Positions 41,818 to 52,884 of a stretch of DNA of 64,000 nt are shown one piece after another. Each line of letters starts with the position of its first letter. The stretch's first letter is position 1. The notes below the pieces were generated by a model, which made no database searches, was not told where the DNA came from, and worked only from the letters and a program-made list of their open reading frames with translations. The stretch is from Petunia secreta (lineage: Eukaryota > Streptophyta > Magnoliopsida > Solanales > Solanaceae), in assembly GCA_029990175.1 (NCBI GenBank), contig JARKIP010000028.1, forward strand, positions 8,372,501 through 8,436,500, written 5' to 3'. The position numbers and the translations under genes are program-made.

Positions 41818-43168
41818 TGTTGCTCCCAAACGCACACGCAAGTATACGCGGTCGCCAAGTAATAAAGTGACAAAGTCGAGTGTCGATCCCACGAGGACTG
41901 TGCAGACTAATACTTAGTAAACAATTTCTAACAAACTATCCAGGGGTTTTGTTCTTTGATGGTGAGAGTTTTTGTAACCAAAAAGCAGTAATTAAAGTGC
42001 TAGATGTGTAGTCAAGCAATGGTGAAAACTTTGGGTGTTAACAATATTAAGAGGACGGTCCAGGGTCAGAGTTACGAACAATCCAGTTGATGTATTCAAT
42101 TGATTCCACTTCTTAAATCCCGGGTTACTAACTGACGGAGTAAATGTAATTATGAAAACCTTTCAGTTCTTCACAATCTATGCAAGCTACTTCAATCCCT
42201 ATATGTCTATGGGTTAAATCACATGCACGCATTACCGATCCTGTAATGAGTTAAACTAGGCAAGCAAGTATATGTCTATCCTACTCGCGAATTGGTTCCC
42301 CGATGCCCGGGTTCACAAACTAGTTCTATTCTTTCTTATTACGTAATTAGATTCTCTCTTTCGAGTTCAACCCAAAAACCATAGATAATGCATAATCATC
42401 GAGCTCTTAACAATTATACAAGTGAAATCAAGAAAGAATAAGTAACCCGTTATAGGATTCAATCAATGGGAATCAATCTTCAACAATCAACCTTCATGTA
42501 ATACTCTAACCCTAGAACGTAAAGTTTAGCCACACATATTCATAATCACAAGGCAAAGATTTGATGTAATAATGAAATAATTGATGTAATAGATGAAAGA
42601 TTAGGAATAACCCTTGTTCAATGAAGTATGTAGCTCTCAATATTGCTCCAAAGTCAAGAACTCCCCCACAAAAACTAAGTAAAGAACTATTTATAATGTT
42701 TCCAAACCCTTGGTAATAAGTTAGACCCGATGCTAGAAGGAATAGGGAATAAAAACGCGCACACGGGGCGCTATAACGGGCGCCCCGCGCCTCGGAAAGC
42801 GTGAGAACAAACAGACTCCGCCATATTTTGCACGCCATGGCCCTGCGGCGCATAGGCAACCGCGCCTAGCCTCTGCGTGCAGTAGAGCACGCGGCGCATG
42901 GGCTAGGGCGCCAGGCCAAACTGCTCTTCCTTGCTCCATTTCACGCCTCGTGTCGTGCCTTTGTGTGCTCAATCCAATCTTCAATCAACATCCAATCAAT
43001 TCTTGCTAAATCAAGCTCCTAAAAGCTCCAAATGTACTGCATAACAACCTGCACATGCACGACATAAAATTAGTGTAAAACCAAAGGCACAAGCTATAAA
43101 ACGAGCGAATAACAAGCTCAAACATGCGGTAATATTAAGGAAACCTTGGCATAAAATGCCAAACATCA
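41818..43168 (-). repeat. 3' LTR of element G
   Basis: 1351 bp. On the minus strand it starts TGATGTTTGGCATTTTATGC after the tract TGTGGGGTGG and ends GGGAGCAACA. The TATA-like TTATAAATAG lies near 42,695. A GC-rich patch with GGCGC motifs is at about 42,765-42,920. Confidence 0.93.
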
Positions 43169-45011
43169 CCACCCCACACTTGAACCTTTGCTCGCCCTCG
43201 AGCAAGTCACATCTAACTCCCCAACCTAGGTAAAACAGGTCTGCCTATGACTATGGTTGATACCGACCATTGAACCAATGCACACATGACTACTATGGAT
43301 CTACAACATGCCAATAATTTACCAAAACCAAAAATATGCGAACAACCACCCCAAAATAGCTCAAGTGCACAAACTCAACTCAATGCAACCATGCTCCCAC
43401 AAAATCACACCTATCAACTCGACCAAGAGCCATCAACTTTACCTATTTCATGCAAACCACGTGCCCTCACCAATATGAAAGAGAGTGCCCCCCCCCCCCA
43501 AAGATCACACACAAAAACAAATATCATGAATAGAACGGGGGCAATAACAAATGAATTCTCTCACTCTCATGAAAGGCTCACATGTCACACACAACGTACC
43601 ATAGGCTTGCCCGTAGTGTAGGACTCCACTAATGTAGGCTCACTCCAATCGGGATTAACTAGGACTTTAGAAAGGTCGTGATGTAGGCTAAGGTGCGGGT
43701 AGGATACATATGGTAATAGTGACTACCTCCCTAAGCACTTTAATACATCACATTTATTTCAAGCACAATTCTCAATAAGCCACCCAATCAACAACTTTCA
43801 CACATACACCTTCTCAATAAGTAGCATATTTTCTTTTCAATCACACACTAGCAAGGAAGGGATATCTTTCTCTCTTTTTTTTTCTTTACACTTTTTTTTT
43901 CAACTTTGCTATTCTTTTCTTTTCTTTTTCAATTCAATTTTTTTCAATTTCAATAACTTCCAACCTTGCCAATGTTTTTCACTACTTCACAATTTTCACA
44001 ATTATTCCCCTTCATTAGCTCCACTCAAAAACCTCCCAACATCCAACCACAACTCCAATACAACCACACAATATCAATAAAGTGCTTAAGGAGTAAAGGG
44101 CCAAAAGAGTCAATTTAAAACAAATGGGTAGGCTCGGGGTGTGGGTGCCAACAAAAAGGGTCAAAGAAATCACAACAAATTTTTTCCAAGGTATATATGT
44201 AAGGGTAGGCAAGTAAAAGAAAGCCTTGTATCATTTCCCGACTAGAGCAAACCTAGGATTTCGCTTTGCACACACACGGGGCAAGTTCTAGACATTAATA
44301 TGCAACATGGAGCAGACAAAAATATGCCTCACAACACACATTGCACATGGTCCACACAAAAAGGTTCCATCAACAACTCTCAACCAAGCTTCTAGAATGC
44401 AACTTGTGAAAATTTAAGCACTCATGCACAAAGGTTAACAATCAAATCAAGCAAGCGGACTCAAGCATCTCAAGGGGGTTGTTCCATTTTTTTTTCTAGG
44501 CATGCATCAAATTAAAACCAAGGACACCACAAATAGCACATGCAATCAAGTTCAAGTCCACCGGTATCAAACAAATCAAAGGCACCTAGCATTCCACCTA
44601 GTTCCTACGCCTAGGGTCATCTATAACTAACTATCCTAATCCTAATAAAAATAAAAAACTACCCGGTTCAAAGGCCTCCCCGTGGAAAAGAACCGTGGCC
44701 ATAAGAAAAACCACGGGGCGGATGACATGTACCACTAATTAAAACAAAAGGAAAATCTTTTTGGAATTTTTCATTGGTTTTCTAATTTTTTTTCATATAT
44801 TAAAGCAAGAAATAAATCAAAACAAAGTCAAGTGGAAAAAGAAAAAATCCTAAGGTACATGCATCCTAAACCTCAAAAATAAAAAGATAAAGGGCAGTAC
44901 CCCACCCCACACTTAAACTAAGCAATGTCCCAGTGCGACAAAGAAGTAAGTGCAAAAGTAAAAGTACAAGAAAACTGCCCTGAAATCCGGGTGGTGCGCA
45001 TGAGTGTGGAC
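43169..45011. other. Element G non-coding region between env-like ORF and 3' LTR
   Basis: Low-complexity DNA with a run of ten C near 43,490, T-rich stretches (43,870-43,950) and scattered short frames with no domain. Athila elements are known for a long non-coding region at this place. No RNA gene seen. Confidence 0.6.
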
Positions 45012-46213
45012 CTAGGCCTCCTCCTCATCAGAGCCACCGCCCTCATCATCAGTTGTATACTCACTGTCCGGATCATTGGCCACAACATCCGAATCCGTGT
45101 TCTCATCCTCCTGCGGATCCACCGTTCTAGCCTGAACCGTACCAAGCAGACCCTTCGAGGTCTCCAAGAGCGGGACCTTGCGGTCAATAGCAGTCAAATC
45201 AACTCCCGACTGACGGGCCATCGCCTCAATCATCAAGTACTGACGCGCGGACAAGTTGGCGTCTGCCTCACCGAAGCAATGTCAAAAGGCTTCCCTATAT
45301 CAGGGACAATGCGATCCCCAATCTCATCTACGGGGACGCCTGCCTTCTCTAAGTAACGGGTCAAGAGGTGCCCAAAGTACAATCTACTACATGATTTTTC
45401 TTTTCGTTGCTCTTTCATCACGCGCAACATGTAGTATCCAATGTTCACCGGCCTCCCAGTCATAAAGAAGTAAATCATGCACGCCCGAGTCTTGGTGACC
45501 TCGGAATAATGAGATGATGGTAGGATGCGTGCATTGATAAACCTCATCCACACACGAGCTGGCTTGAGGAACTGCGAGAAGTGCATAAGTTTGTGTCTCC
45601 CAGTCGCACTTCGCCCCCACTTATGAGTGGAGTCCTCACCACATAGAGTATCCCGCAAAGCCTTGTAGTCCGGCTTCTTGATGTACTCTCTCAAATCATC
45701 ATAGTCGGGGTCCTCGACCCCCAAAAAGGCATTCAAAGCCGTAGGATCCAACTTCACTTTCACTCCCCGAACTGTCACCATATCATCCTCTCTCCAAGCT
45801 TCCTCGGGCTCCCAGTTGGCATACAATTCCTGCACCATGTCCAAGTTGGCGTGCCCCGGACTCTCAAACACCGAGTCCCATTTGAGAGCAATGATTGCCT
45901 CGGCCACACTTCGGAACTTTTGCATCACCGGTCGTTTATCAATGGCTTGCTCGGGTATGTACCCCGCAAGCCGCACATTCTTGTACCATGTTTGGCAATC
46001 CCCCTTCTTTACAAAAGGGAGGCCATACCGGGTCTTGCCTCCGGGACGTGGTATCGGCACCGCGTCCTTTGGAATCTTAGCCTTTGCCTTTGCTTTTGCC
46101 TTGGGCTTAGCCAGTGCCTTGCCCTTTTGCGTTGTGGAAGAAGGCCCGGCTTGAGGTGCTCTCCTCGGACCCGCGGTGGATGAGGAACTAGCTTTATGAG
46201 GTGTGGCGACCAT
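45012..46213 (-). pseudogene. Element G env-like (Athila third ORF) protein, frameshifted
   Basis: Start at ATG 46,213 (MVATPHKASSSS). A Lys/Ala repeat (KAKAKAKAKIPK) is followed by a conserved region with RYGLPFVKKGDCQTWYKNV, a GVKVKLDPTALNAFLGV segment and a FLKPARVWMRFINARILPSS segment. This is the 'putative plant transposon protein' domain (Transposase_32-like) found in Athila env-like ORFs. A frameshift near 45,260 moves the remainder (QYLMIEAMARQSGVDL and an acidic tail ending GSDEEEA at 45,012) into another frame. I see no clear signal peptide or transmembrane segment. A TTTGTGTAG sequence just before the ATG could be a 3' splice site, in line with expression from a spliced RNA. Confidence 0.7.
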
Positions 46214-46261
46214 GGTACCTACACAAACACAAAGATCAATGTGAGATGTATAGCTAAACAC

Positions 46262-47401
46262 CTAAGAAACAATTCAAGCTCAATTGGTAGGGTACCACCC
46301 CACACTTATCACACATTCTATGTGTCAAGCACTCAACTTAATGGCACGAGCAACCCCACACTTGAGCAAAACTAGCCTTGGGCAAAATATGCCACACTTT
46401 TAAATTTTCAAGATTGAGCTAGTGTGGGTGCCTCATGATCAATTTGTATGTGTGTGCAACACCTAGTGTCCATAATAAGCCTAAGGGATGCATTGCTACT
46501 CAAGAATTCACAATGTTATTGAATTTGTATCATTGAGGCTTTTTCACAAACACCTAGTGTGCACAACTTGAAACTAGCAATTTCAATGGATTTTGTAATG
46601 TGCCAACCCTCCCAAATGGTTGGGAGATCTCTTTTTACAAGTCACAAGTCATCAATCTAGCACATTTAACAATTTAAGCACAACAAGCATGATTTTTAGG
46701 ATTAGACTTGTGACTAGCTAAGAAGCATTCATAACAAGAAGAAGTGCAACTTACATGTTAATGAAGAGAGAAAAGTGAAGAATTGACTTACTTGAATGAT
46801 TTAGAATGGATTGCACACGATTTGGAATGCTTCCAAGTGATAGAGATGAATTTGGGAGTGATTAGAGAGTGTTGTTAGTGAAAATAGTGAAGACAAGGGT
46901 GTTAAAATCGGGGGTATAGGGCATGGGGAAGACCGGGTCGCGGGTCAAAACCCGTTTGACCCGGAAAACTTACAAACATTTGCCTTCCGCTATATGACCC
47001 GCGGCGCAGGCCAGCAGCGCGCCCATTTTTTTGATGTTCTGCCACGCTCAGCGCGGTGGGAGGCGCGGGGCGCTCCCAACCGCGCCAAGCCTCATTGCTT
47101 CAGCTTTTTTCTTGCGCTTTGGGAGGCGCGGGGCACTCCCGAACGCGCCCGAGCACGTTTTTTCGCACCGATTTTCGATTCTAAGTACAAACCCAAGCGT
47201 GGGACATGTCTCGAGACGTCCCATACCCCTCACTGCATTCATTACACCTTGTGTAGCTCACCCGAATCCTGCAAAAACGACACACAAAAACAACTAACTA
47301 CGTGACACTATAAAATGAAAAATACTAAACTATTACAAGTACAACCTCGGGTTGCCTCCCGAGAAGCTCCTTATTTAACGTCGTGGCACGACGGGTATAA
47401 A
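46262..47401. other. Element G spacer between integrase and env-like ORF
   Basis: No gene recognised. It includes a GC-rich patch at about 46,990-47,160 with GGGAGGCGCGGGGC-type direct repeats (near 47,058 and 47,120). This patch produces spurious frames on both strands. It could contain leader or intron sequence for the env-like RNA. Confidence 0.5.
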
Positions 47402-48649
47402 TCAAGGGTCCCTCAAAGTAATGGAAGTGCGGTGATTCACCGCACCACCCCAATAACGTTTCACCCGTTGACCATTAACCAAAAATGTGTTCTCAGACTC
47501 TGGGGCTCTCAATTCAACCGCTCCATGTGCGGTAACACGAACAACTTCAAAAGGCCCCGACCATCTCGACTTCAACTTGCCCGGAAACAATTTCAACCTC
47601 GAGTTGAACAACAATACAAGCTGCCCGGGCTCAAAAGAACGACGCTCAATGTGCTTATCATGCCATTTCTTGGTCCGCTCCTTATATAATTTCGCATTTT
47701 CATACGCATGGAAACGGAACTCTTCAAGTTCATGCAATTGGAGCATCCTCTTCTCACCCGCTAAGGCCATATCAAGGTTGAGCTTTTGAATTGCCCAATA
47801 CGCCTTATGCTCTAATTCAACCGGCAAGTGACAGGCCTTACCATAAACAAGCCTATACGGAGAGGTTCCAATAGGTGTTTTGAATGCAGTTCGATAGGCC
47901 CAGAGAGCATCATCTAACTTCATAGCCCAATCCTTCCTCGAGGCATTCACAGTCTTCTCAAGGATTTGTTTGATCTCTCTATTAGACACTTCCACTTGGC
48001 CACTAGTTTGGGGATGATAAGCAGTAGCCACCTTGTGGCGAACCCCATACTTAGCCAATAGCTTATTGAACAACCGGTTACAAAAATGCGTACCTTCATC
48101 ACTAATGATAGCCCGCGGTGTCCCAAAACGAGTGAAAATATTCTTCTTCACGAACTTCACCACTACACCCGCATCATTTGTTGGAAGTGCAATGGCCTCC
48201 ACCCATTTAGATACATAATCAACTGCTACGAGGATGTATTTATTGCCCATAGAAGGTGGGAATGGACCCATGAAATCAATACCCCAACAATCAAACAGCT
48301 CAATCTCCAAGATATTGTTCAAAGGCATCTCGTGACGCCTAGTAATGGTACCCGTTCTTTGGCAACGATCACATTGCTTCACTAAGGCATGAGCATCTTT
48401 AAATAAAGTGGGCCAAAAGAAACCAGACTGAAGTACCTTTGCAGCTGTTCGATCTCCACCAAGGTGGCCACCATAAGGAGAGGAATGGCAGCTCTGTAGA
48501 ATCGGCTCTACTTCTTCCCTTGGAACACACCTCCTAGCTAGTTGATCAACTCCTATCTTATACAAATAGGGCTCATCCCACACATAAAATCTGCTCTTGA
48601 AGGAGTTTACGCTTTTGCTCAGCAGTAGCCCCAGGGGGATACACATCAC
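47402..48649 (-). CDS. Element G integrase
   Basis: The frame encodes the zinc-binding region (CHSSPYGGHLGGDRTAAKVL, CDRCQRTG; about 48,500-48,350). The catalytic core follows, with GIDFMGPFPPS, then IISDEGTHFCNRLF, then YHPQTSGQVEVSNREIKQIL; the Asp, Asp and Glu are all in place. A C-terminal domain ends SRWSGPFEVVRVTAHGAVEL. It begins in a different frame from the gag-pol ORF, overlapping it at 48,573-48,649. A one-base shift near 48,600 is therefore either a recent mutation, a sequencing error, or (less likely) a programmed shift. Downstream of that point the frame is intact. Confidence 0.85.
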   Translation of the reverse strand: MMCIPLGLLLSKSVNSFKSRFYVWDEPYLYKIGVDQLARRCVPREEVEPILQSCHSSPYGGHLGGDRTAAKVLQSGFFWPTLFKDAHALVKQCDRCQRTGTITRRHEMPLNNILEIELFDCWGIDFMGPFPPSMGNKYILVAVDYVSKWVEAIALPTNDAGVVVKFVKKNIFTRFGTPRAIISDEGTHFCNRLFNKLLAKYGVRHKVATAYHPQTSGQVEVSNREIKQILEKTVNASRKDWAMKLDDALWAYRTAFKTPIGTSPYRLVYGKACHLPVELEHKAYWAIQKLNLDMALAGEKRMLQLHELEEFRFHAYENAKLYKERTKKWHDKHIERRSFEPGQLVLLFNSRLKLFPGKLKSRWSGPFEVVRVTAHGAVELRAPESENTFLVNGQRVKRYWGGAVNHRTSITLRDP

Positions 48650-51600
48650 TCACAAGAAAATTCACCATGTCAGCATACCATGGCGCTTCAGCTTCATCTA
48701 GAGCAAAAAGTTGCTCATCAGGAAATACCTCTTTAATCTCAGGCCCCTCATCTACATGATCTCTATTCTCCAGCCTTGACAAATGATCAGCTACTTGATT
48801 CTCAGTCCCCTTGCGATCTCGAATTTCAACATCAAACTCTTGCAATAGGAGAACCCATCTGATGAGTCTAGGCTTGGAGTCCTTCTTTTCAAACAAATAC
48901 CGGATTGCGGCATGATCAGTGTAGACAACAACACGAGTGCCAACCAAATAAGATCTGAATTTATCAAAAGCATAAACCACGGCTAGCAACTCCTTCTTAG
49001 TGGTAGTATAATTAGACTGGGCTGCATCAAGCGTCTTGCTTGCATAATAAATGGAGTGAAAAATTCTTCCAATTCTTTGGCCTAGAACAGCCCCAATAGC
49101 ATTATCACTCACATCACACATCAATTCAAATGGCGAAGCCCAGTCAGGAGCAATGATGATTGGTGCGGTCACCAACCTTTTCTTCAACTCTTCAAATGCC
49201 TTGAGACAAGCATCATCAAACACATATTTCACATCCTTCTCTAACAATTTGCACAAGGGAGTGGAAATTTTGGAGAAGTCCTTTATGAACCGTCTATAGA
49301 ACCCTGCATGTCCCAAGAAACTACGCACCCCCTTAACAGAGATAGGTGGTGGTAATTTCTCAATAGCCTCAATCTTCGCTTTGTCAACCTCAATCCCTTG
49401 CTTTGACACCTTGTGCCCAAGTACTATGCCTTCCTGAACCATAAAGTGACATTTTTCCCAATTCAGCACCAGATTTGTTTCTTCACAACGGCTCAGCACA
49501 GCATCAAGATTTTTCAAGCATTCATCAAAAGTGTCACCAACCACTGAGAAGTCATCCATAAATACCTCCACAAATTTCTCCACCATATCAGTGAAAATAG
49601 CCATCATGCACCGTTGAAAAGTCCCCGGGGCATTACACAACCCAAATGGCATCCTCCAAAATGCATAGGTGCCATATGGACAAGTGAAAGTAGTCTTCTC
49701 TTGGTCTTCAGGGACTATCACAATTTGATTGTAGCCCGAATACCCATCCAAGAAACAATAATACTCATGGCCTGCAAGTCTATCCAACATCTGATCAATA
49801 AAAGGGAGTGGGAAGTGATCTTTCCTGGTGGCTTTGTTCAGCTTCCTATAATCAATGCAAATTCGCCACCCTGTAACTGTTCTTGTAGGAATCAACTCAT
49901 TATGCTCATTCTTCACCACTGTCATGCCCCCCTTCTTAGGAACACATTGCACTGGACTTACCCACTTGCTGTCAGAGATAGGAAAAATAATGCCAGCATC
50001 CAGCCACTTGATAACTTCTTTCTTCACCACCTCCTTCATGATTGGATTTAGCCTCCTCTGCTGCTCTATGGATGGCTTATGATCTTCCTCCAAGAGAATT
50101 TTATGCATGCAGAAAGAAGGACTAATCCCTCTAATATCAGCAATAGTCCAACCAATAGCTCTCTTGCGCTCTCGCAATACCCGCAACACCTTCTCAACCT
50201 GCACATCAGACAACAAAGAAGAAAGGATCACGGGCAAAGTATTACCTTCACCCAAATAAGCATAACGTAAATGTGCGGTTAAAGGTTTGAGCTCAAGATT
50301 AGGAGCTCTCTCAATAGACGGTTTAGCAGGAGTTAAGGTCAACGGTCTATCAAGCTCCTCAAATTTCTTCCACCCTGGGATGAATCTACTCTGCATATTA
50401 AGAACCTCCACATATTCTTCAGTATCGTCATCCTTCAGGATATCATCATCATCACATAAGAGTGCCCTTTCTAAAGAATCAACATTAGAAGCCAAGAATG
50501 ACCTCTCATCAGCAGTCAACTCATCATCTATCACTTTTACCATGGACAATTTTTCATAATGAGAAGGAAGCTGGGTAGCTCTGAACACATTAAACACAGC
50601 TTCTTCCCCATTTACCTTCATGATCATCTTACCAGCTCTGACTCTAATAACAGCATCAGCAGTAGCCAAAAATCCTCTTCCCAAGATGAGAGGAACCTCA
50701 GGATCAGCCTCATAATCAAGAATAATAAAATCCACAGGTAATATAAACTGACCCACTTGTACCAGCACATCCTCAATAATCCCCTCGGGGCATGTCAATG
50801 ATCTATCAGCCAGCTGCAAAGTCACAGTAGTGGGTCGTGGCTCACCCAGGCCTAGCTTTCTGAAAACTGAGGAAGGCATCGAATTCACACTAGCACCCAA
50901 ATCACATAAAGCACGACCAACCTCATGTTCCCCAATTTTCAAAGGAATGGTAAAGCTGCCAGGATCCTTCAATTTCTGAGGAAGCTTGCTTCTAACTCTG
51001 GAACTACACTTCTCAGTGAGTGCAACTGTCTCAAACTCAATCAGTCTTCTCTTATTAGCAACAATGTCCTTGATGTATTTAGCATATTTGGGAAGATCCC
51101 ACAAAAGCTCCACCAAAGGAATATTTACCTGAATTTGACTCAAGATCTCCAAAAATTTCTTGCATGCTGCATCAACTTTCTGCTTCTGAAGTCTCTGAGG
51201 GAAAGGTGGTGGTGGTCTCACAATAGCAGACTCGGGCTGCTTTGCTATCACTTTTTCTGCTTCTTTCTCCACTTCCCTATCAGCATTTGGCTCTAACTCA
51301 CCAACAGGCTTCTTTGGCTTTGGGGGAACTTCTTCCAGAGCTCTTCCATTCCTCAACGTGACTGCTTGCACAAATTCTCTAGGATTCTTCTCTGTATCAC
51401 TCGGTAAAGCACCCCAAGGTCTATTATTTTGTGCTTCAACTAGCTGCCCCAATTGCCTCTCAAGATCTTTCTGCGCATTGCTCAAATCTTTAATTGTTTG
51501 TGCCTGAGATGCTGAATCATCCATGAGCTTTTGCTGCCCTGCAAGAATTTTCTTAAGCATATCCTCAACTGAACTAGACTGCTGTGGCTGACTCTGCGAC

Positions 51601-52703
51601 TGTGACCCCTGCTGTGGTGCATTTTGGGATCTCTCATTGCCTTGAGGCTGCTCACGATTATCCCTCCAAGAAAAATTTGGGTGACTACGCCAACCCGTGT
51701 TGTAGCTGTTACCATATTGATTGCGATTCTGACCCTGTGATCTGTTCTGATTACCCACATAGTATACTGACTCTGGATTAGATGGACAAACGTCAGTAGC
51801 ATGATCCTCTCCACAAACCTCACAAAAAACTTGAAGTTGTTGCACTGGAGCTGCTGGTTGTTGTATCTGCGGCAGAGTCAGCTTACTGATCTGATTGGAA
51901 ATAGCATCCATTTTCGCCCTTAGCTCTGAAACTGCATCCAATTGAAGTATCCCAGCAGACTTCTGCGTAGTAGCTCTACCAACACTCTGCCAATCAGGAT
52001 TGCTCTGCGAAAACTTGTCAAGTAAATCATAAATTTGAGCAAAGTTTAAAGCCAGTACTTGTCCTCCAGCAGCAGCATCTACCACAATCTTCGTGTGTGC
52101 ATTCAACCCCTCAACAAAAGTGTGTGCAATAACCTCATTGGATTGGTTGTGGTGTGGACAATCCCTCAATAGAGCCTTAAATCTCTCCCAGGCTGAGTAC
52201 AAAGATTCTCCGTCTAACTGTCTGAATGACATGATTTCACTCCTCAGCCGGGCTGTCTTGGCAGAAGGATAAAATTTAGCCAAGAATTTCTTAGCCAAGT
52301 CTTCCCAAGTAGTGATAGACCCAGACTTTTCAGCCTTTAACCACTTCCTTGCTGTCCCAATCAGTGAAAACGGGAACAGAGTCAAACGAACATAATCAGT
52401 AGACACACCCGAGGGTGTATAAGTATCACTGATCTCCAGAAAGTTTTGAATGTGTTGCTGCGGATCCTCATGAAGTAATCCAGCATATTGCCCCGTCACA
52501 TGCAGCAACTGAATCATGCCAGGCTTGATCTCAAAGTGCCCGGTTATAGTGGGCTTAACAATACTTGATGCTACTCCCCCTAAGCTGGGAAGAGCAACAT
52601 CTCGCACTGCTATAGCTCTTTCTTCGGCCATTTCAACAGGTAGAGAGGCAAGTACGATTGCTAATGCTGCTCGATCTATCGCTTCTCTTTTCGTCCTTCT
52701 CAA
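48573..52703 (-). CDS. Element G gag-protease-reverse transcriptase-RNase H polyprotein
   Basis: 1376 codons with no internal stop. Gag capsid: FPFSLIGTARKWLKAEKSGS, then WEDLAKKFLAKFYPS (residues about 110-155). Zinc knuckle CEVCGEDHATDVC (CX2CX3HX4C, the Athila form) comes near residue 300. The protease has ALCDLGASVNSMP in place of the common DTGA. The reverse transcriptase has WRICIDYRKLNKAT, LDGYSGYNQI and FMDDFS. RNase H shows CDVSDNAIGAVLG and YTDHAAIRYLF. The first Met (MRRTKREAID) lies 158 bases after the primer site. The ORF ends ahead of its integrase by a one-base shift near 48,600. Confidence 0.9.
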   Translation of the reverse strand: MRRTKREAIDRAALAIVLASLPVEMAEERAIAVRDVALPSLGGVASSIVKPTITGHFEIKPGMIQLLHVTGQYAGLLHEDPQQHIQNFLEISDTYTPSGVSTDYVRLTLFPFSLIGTARKWLKAEKSGSITTWEDLAKKFLAKFYPSAKTARLRSEIMSFRQLDGESLYSAWERFKALLRDCPHHNQSNEVIAHTFVEGLNAHTKIVVDAAAGGQVLALNFAQIYDLLDKFSQSNPDWQSVGRATTQKSAGILQLDAVSELRAKMDAISNQISKLTLPQIQQPAAPVQQLQVFCEVCGEDHATDVCPSNPESVYYVGNQNRSQGQNRNQYGNSYNTGWRSHPNFSWRDNREQPQGNERSQNAPQQGSQSQSQPQQSSSVEDMLKKILAGQQKLMDDSASQAQTIKDLSNAQKDLERQLGQLVEAQNNRPWGALPSDTEKNPREFVQAVTLRNGRALEEVPPKPKKPVGELEPNADREVEKEAEKVIAKQPESAIVRPPPPFPQRLQKQKVDAACKKFLEILSQIQVNIPLVELLWDLPKYAKYIKDIVANKRRLIEFETVALTEKCSSRVRSKLPQKLKDPGSFTIPLKIGEHEVGRALCDLGASVNSMPSSVFRKLGLGEPRPTTVTLQLADRSLTCPEGIIEDVLVQVGQFILPVDFIILDYEADPEVPLILGRGFLATADAVIRVRAGKMIMKVNGEEAVFNVFRATQLPSHYEKLSMVKVIDDELTADERSFLASNVDSLERALLCDDDDILKDDDTEEYVEVLNMQSRFIPGWKKFEELDRPLTLTPAKPSIERAPNLELKPLTAHLRYAYLGEGNTLPVILSSLLSDVQVEKVLRVLRERKRAIGWTIADIRGISPSFCMHKILLEEDHKPSIEQQRRLNPIMKEVVKKEVIKWLDAGIIFPISDSKWVSPVQCVPKKGGMTVVKNEHNELIPTRTVTGWRICIDYRKLNKATRKDHFPLPFIDQMLDRLAGHEYYCFLDGYSGYNQIVIVPEDQEKTTFTCPYGTYAFWRMPFGLCNAPGTFQRCMMAIFTDMVEKFVEVFMDDFSVVGDTFDECLKNLDAVLSRCEETNLVLNWEKCHFMVQEGIVLGHKVSKQGIEVDKAKIEAIEKLPPPISVKGVRSFLGHAGFYRRFIKDFSKISTPLCKLLEKDVKYVFDDACLKAFEELKKRLVTAPIIIAPDWASPFELMCDVSDNAIGAVLGQRIGRIFHSIYYASKTLDAAQSNYTTTKKELLAVVYAFDKFRSYLVGTRVVVYTDHAAIRYLFEKKDSKPRLIRWVLLLQEFDVEIRDRKGTENQVADHLSRLENRDHVDEGPEIKEVFPDEQLFALDEAEAPWYADMVNFLVSDVYPPGATAEQKRKLLQEQILCVG

Positions 52704-52860
52704 GGTTCTTTCAGCTCGGGATCAAAAGGTGCGAGTGATTCGTTCTTTTTATTCCTTTGCATTCAAAACCTATTGCCTGAAACAGCACAAGAAACTCAAA
52801 AAAAAATTAAACCTGAATAGGAATTAAGTAATCGTTCAAAAAGAAATTAGTCAGTAATAG

Positions 52861-52878
52861 TCCCCGGCAACGGCGCCA
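52861..52878 (-). other. Primer binding site of element G (tRNA-Asp)
   Basis: Minus strand TGGCGCCGTTGCCGGGGA is complementary to the 3' end of plant tRNA-Asp, the usual Athila primer. It starts six bases after the 5' LTR. 52,704-52,860 is leader sequence. Confidence 0.9.
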
Positions 52879-52884
52879 AAAACT

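Noticed and set aside
43485..43500. Run of ten C as a functional signal
   Set aside because: Lies in the low-complexity non-coding part of the Athila element; not at the polypurine tract or primer site.
45012..46213. Env-like protein as a true envelope glycoprotein or sign of an endogenous enveloped virus
   Set aside because: No signal peptide or transmembrane segments seen; the domain is the plant-transposon type usual in Athila elements.
46990..47300. GC-rich patch with ORFs on both strands as a host gene exon
   Set aside because: Frames arise from GGGAGGCGCGG repeats and overlap on three frames; it lies inside the young element G.
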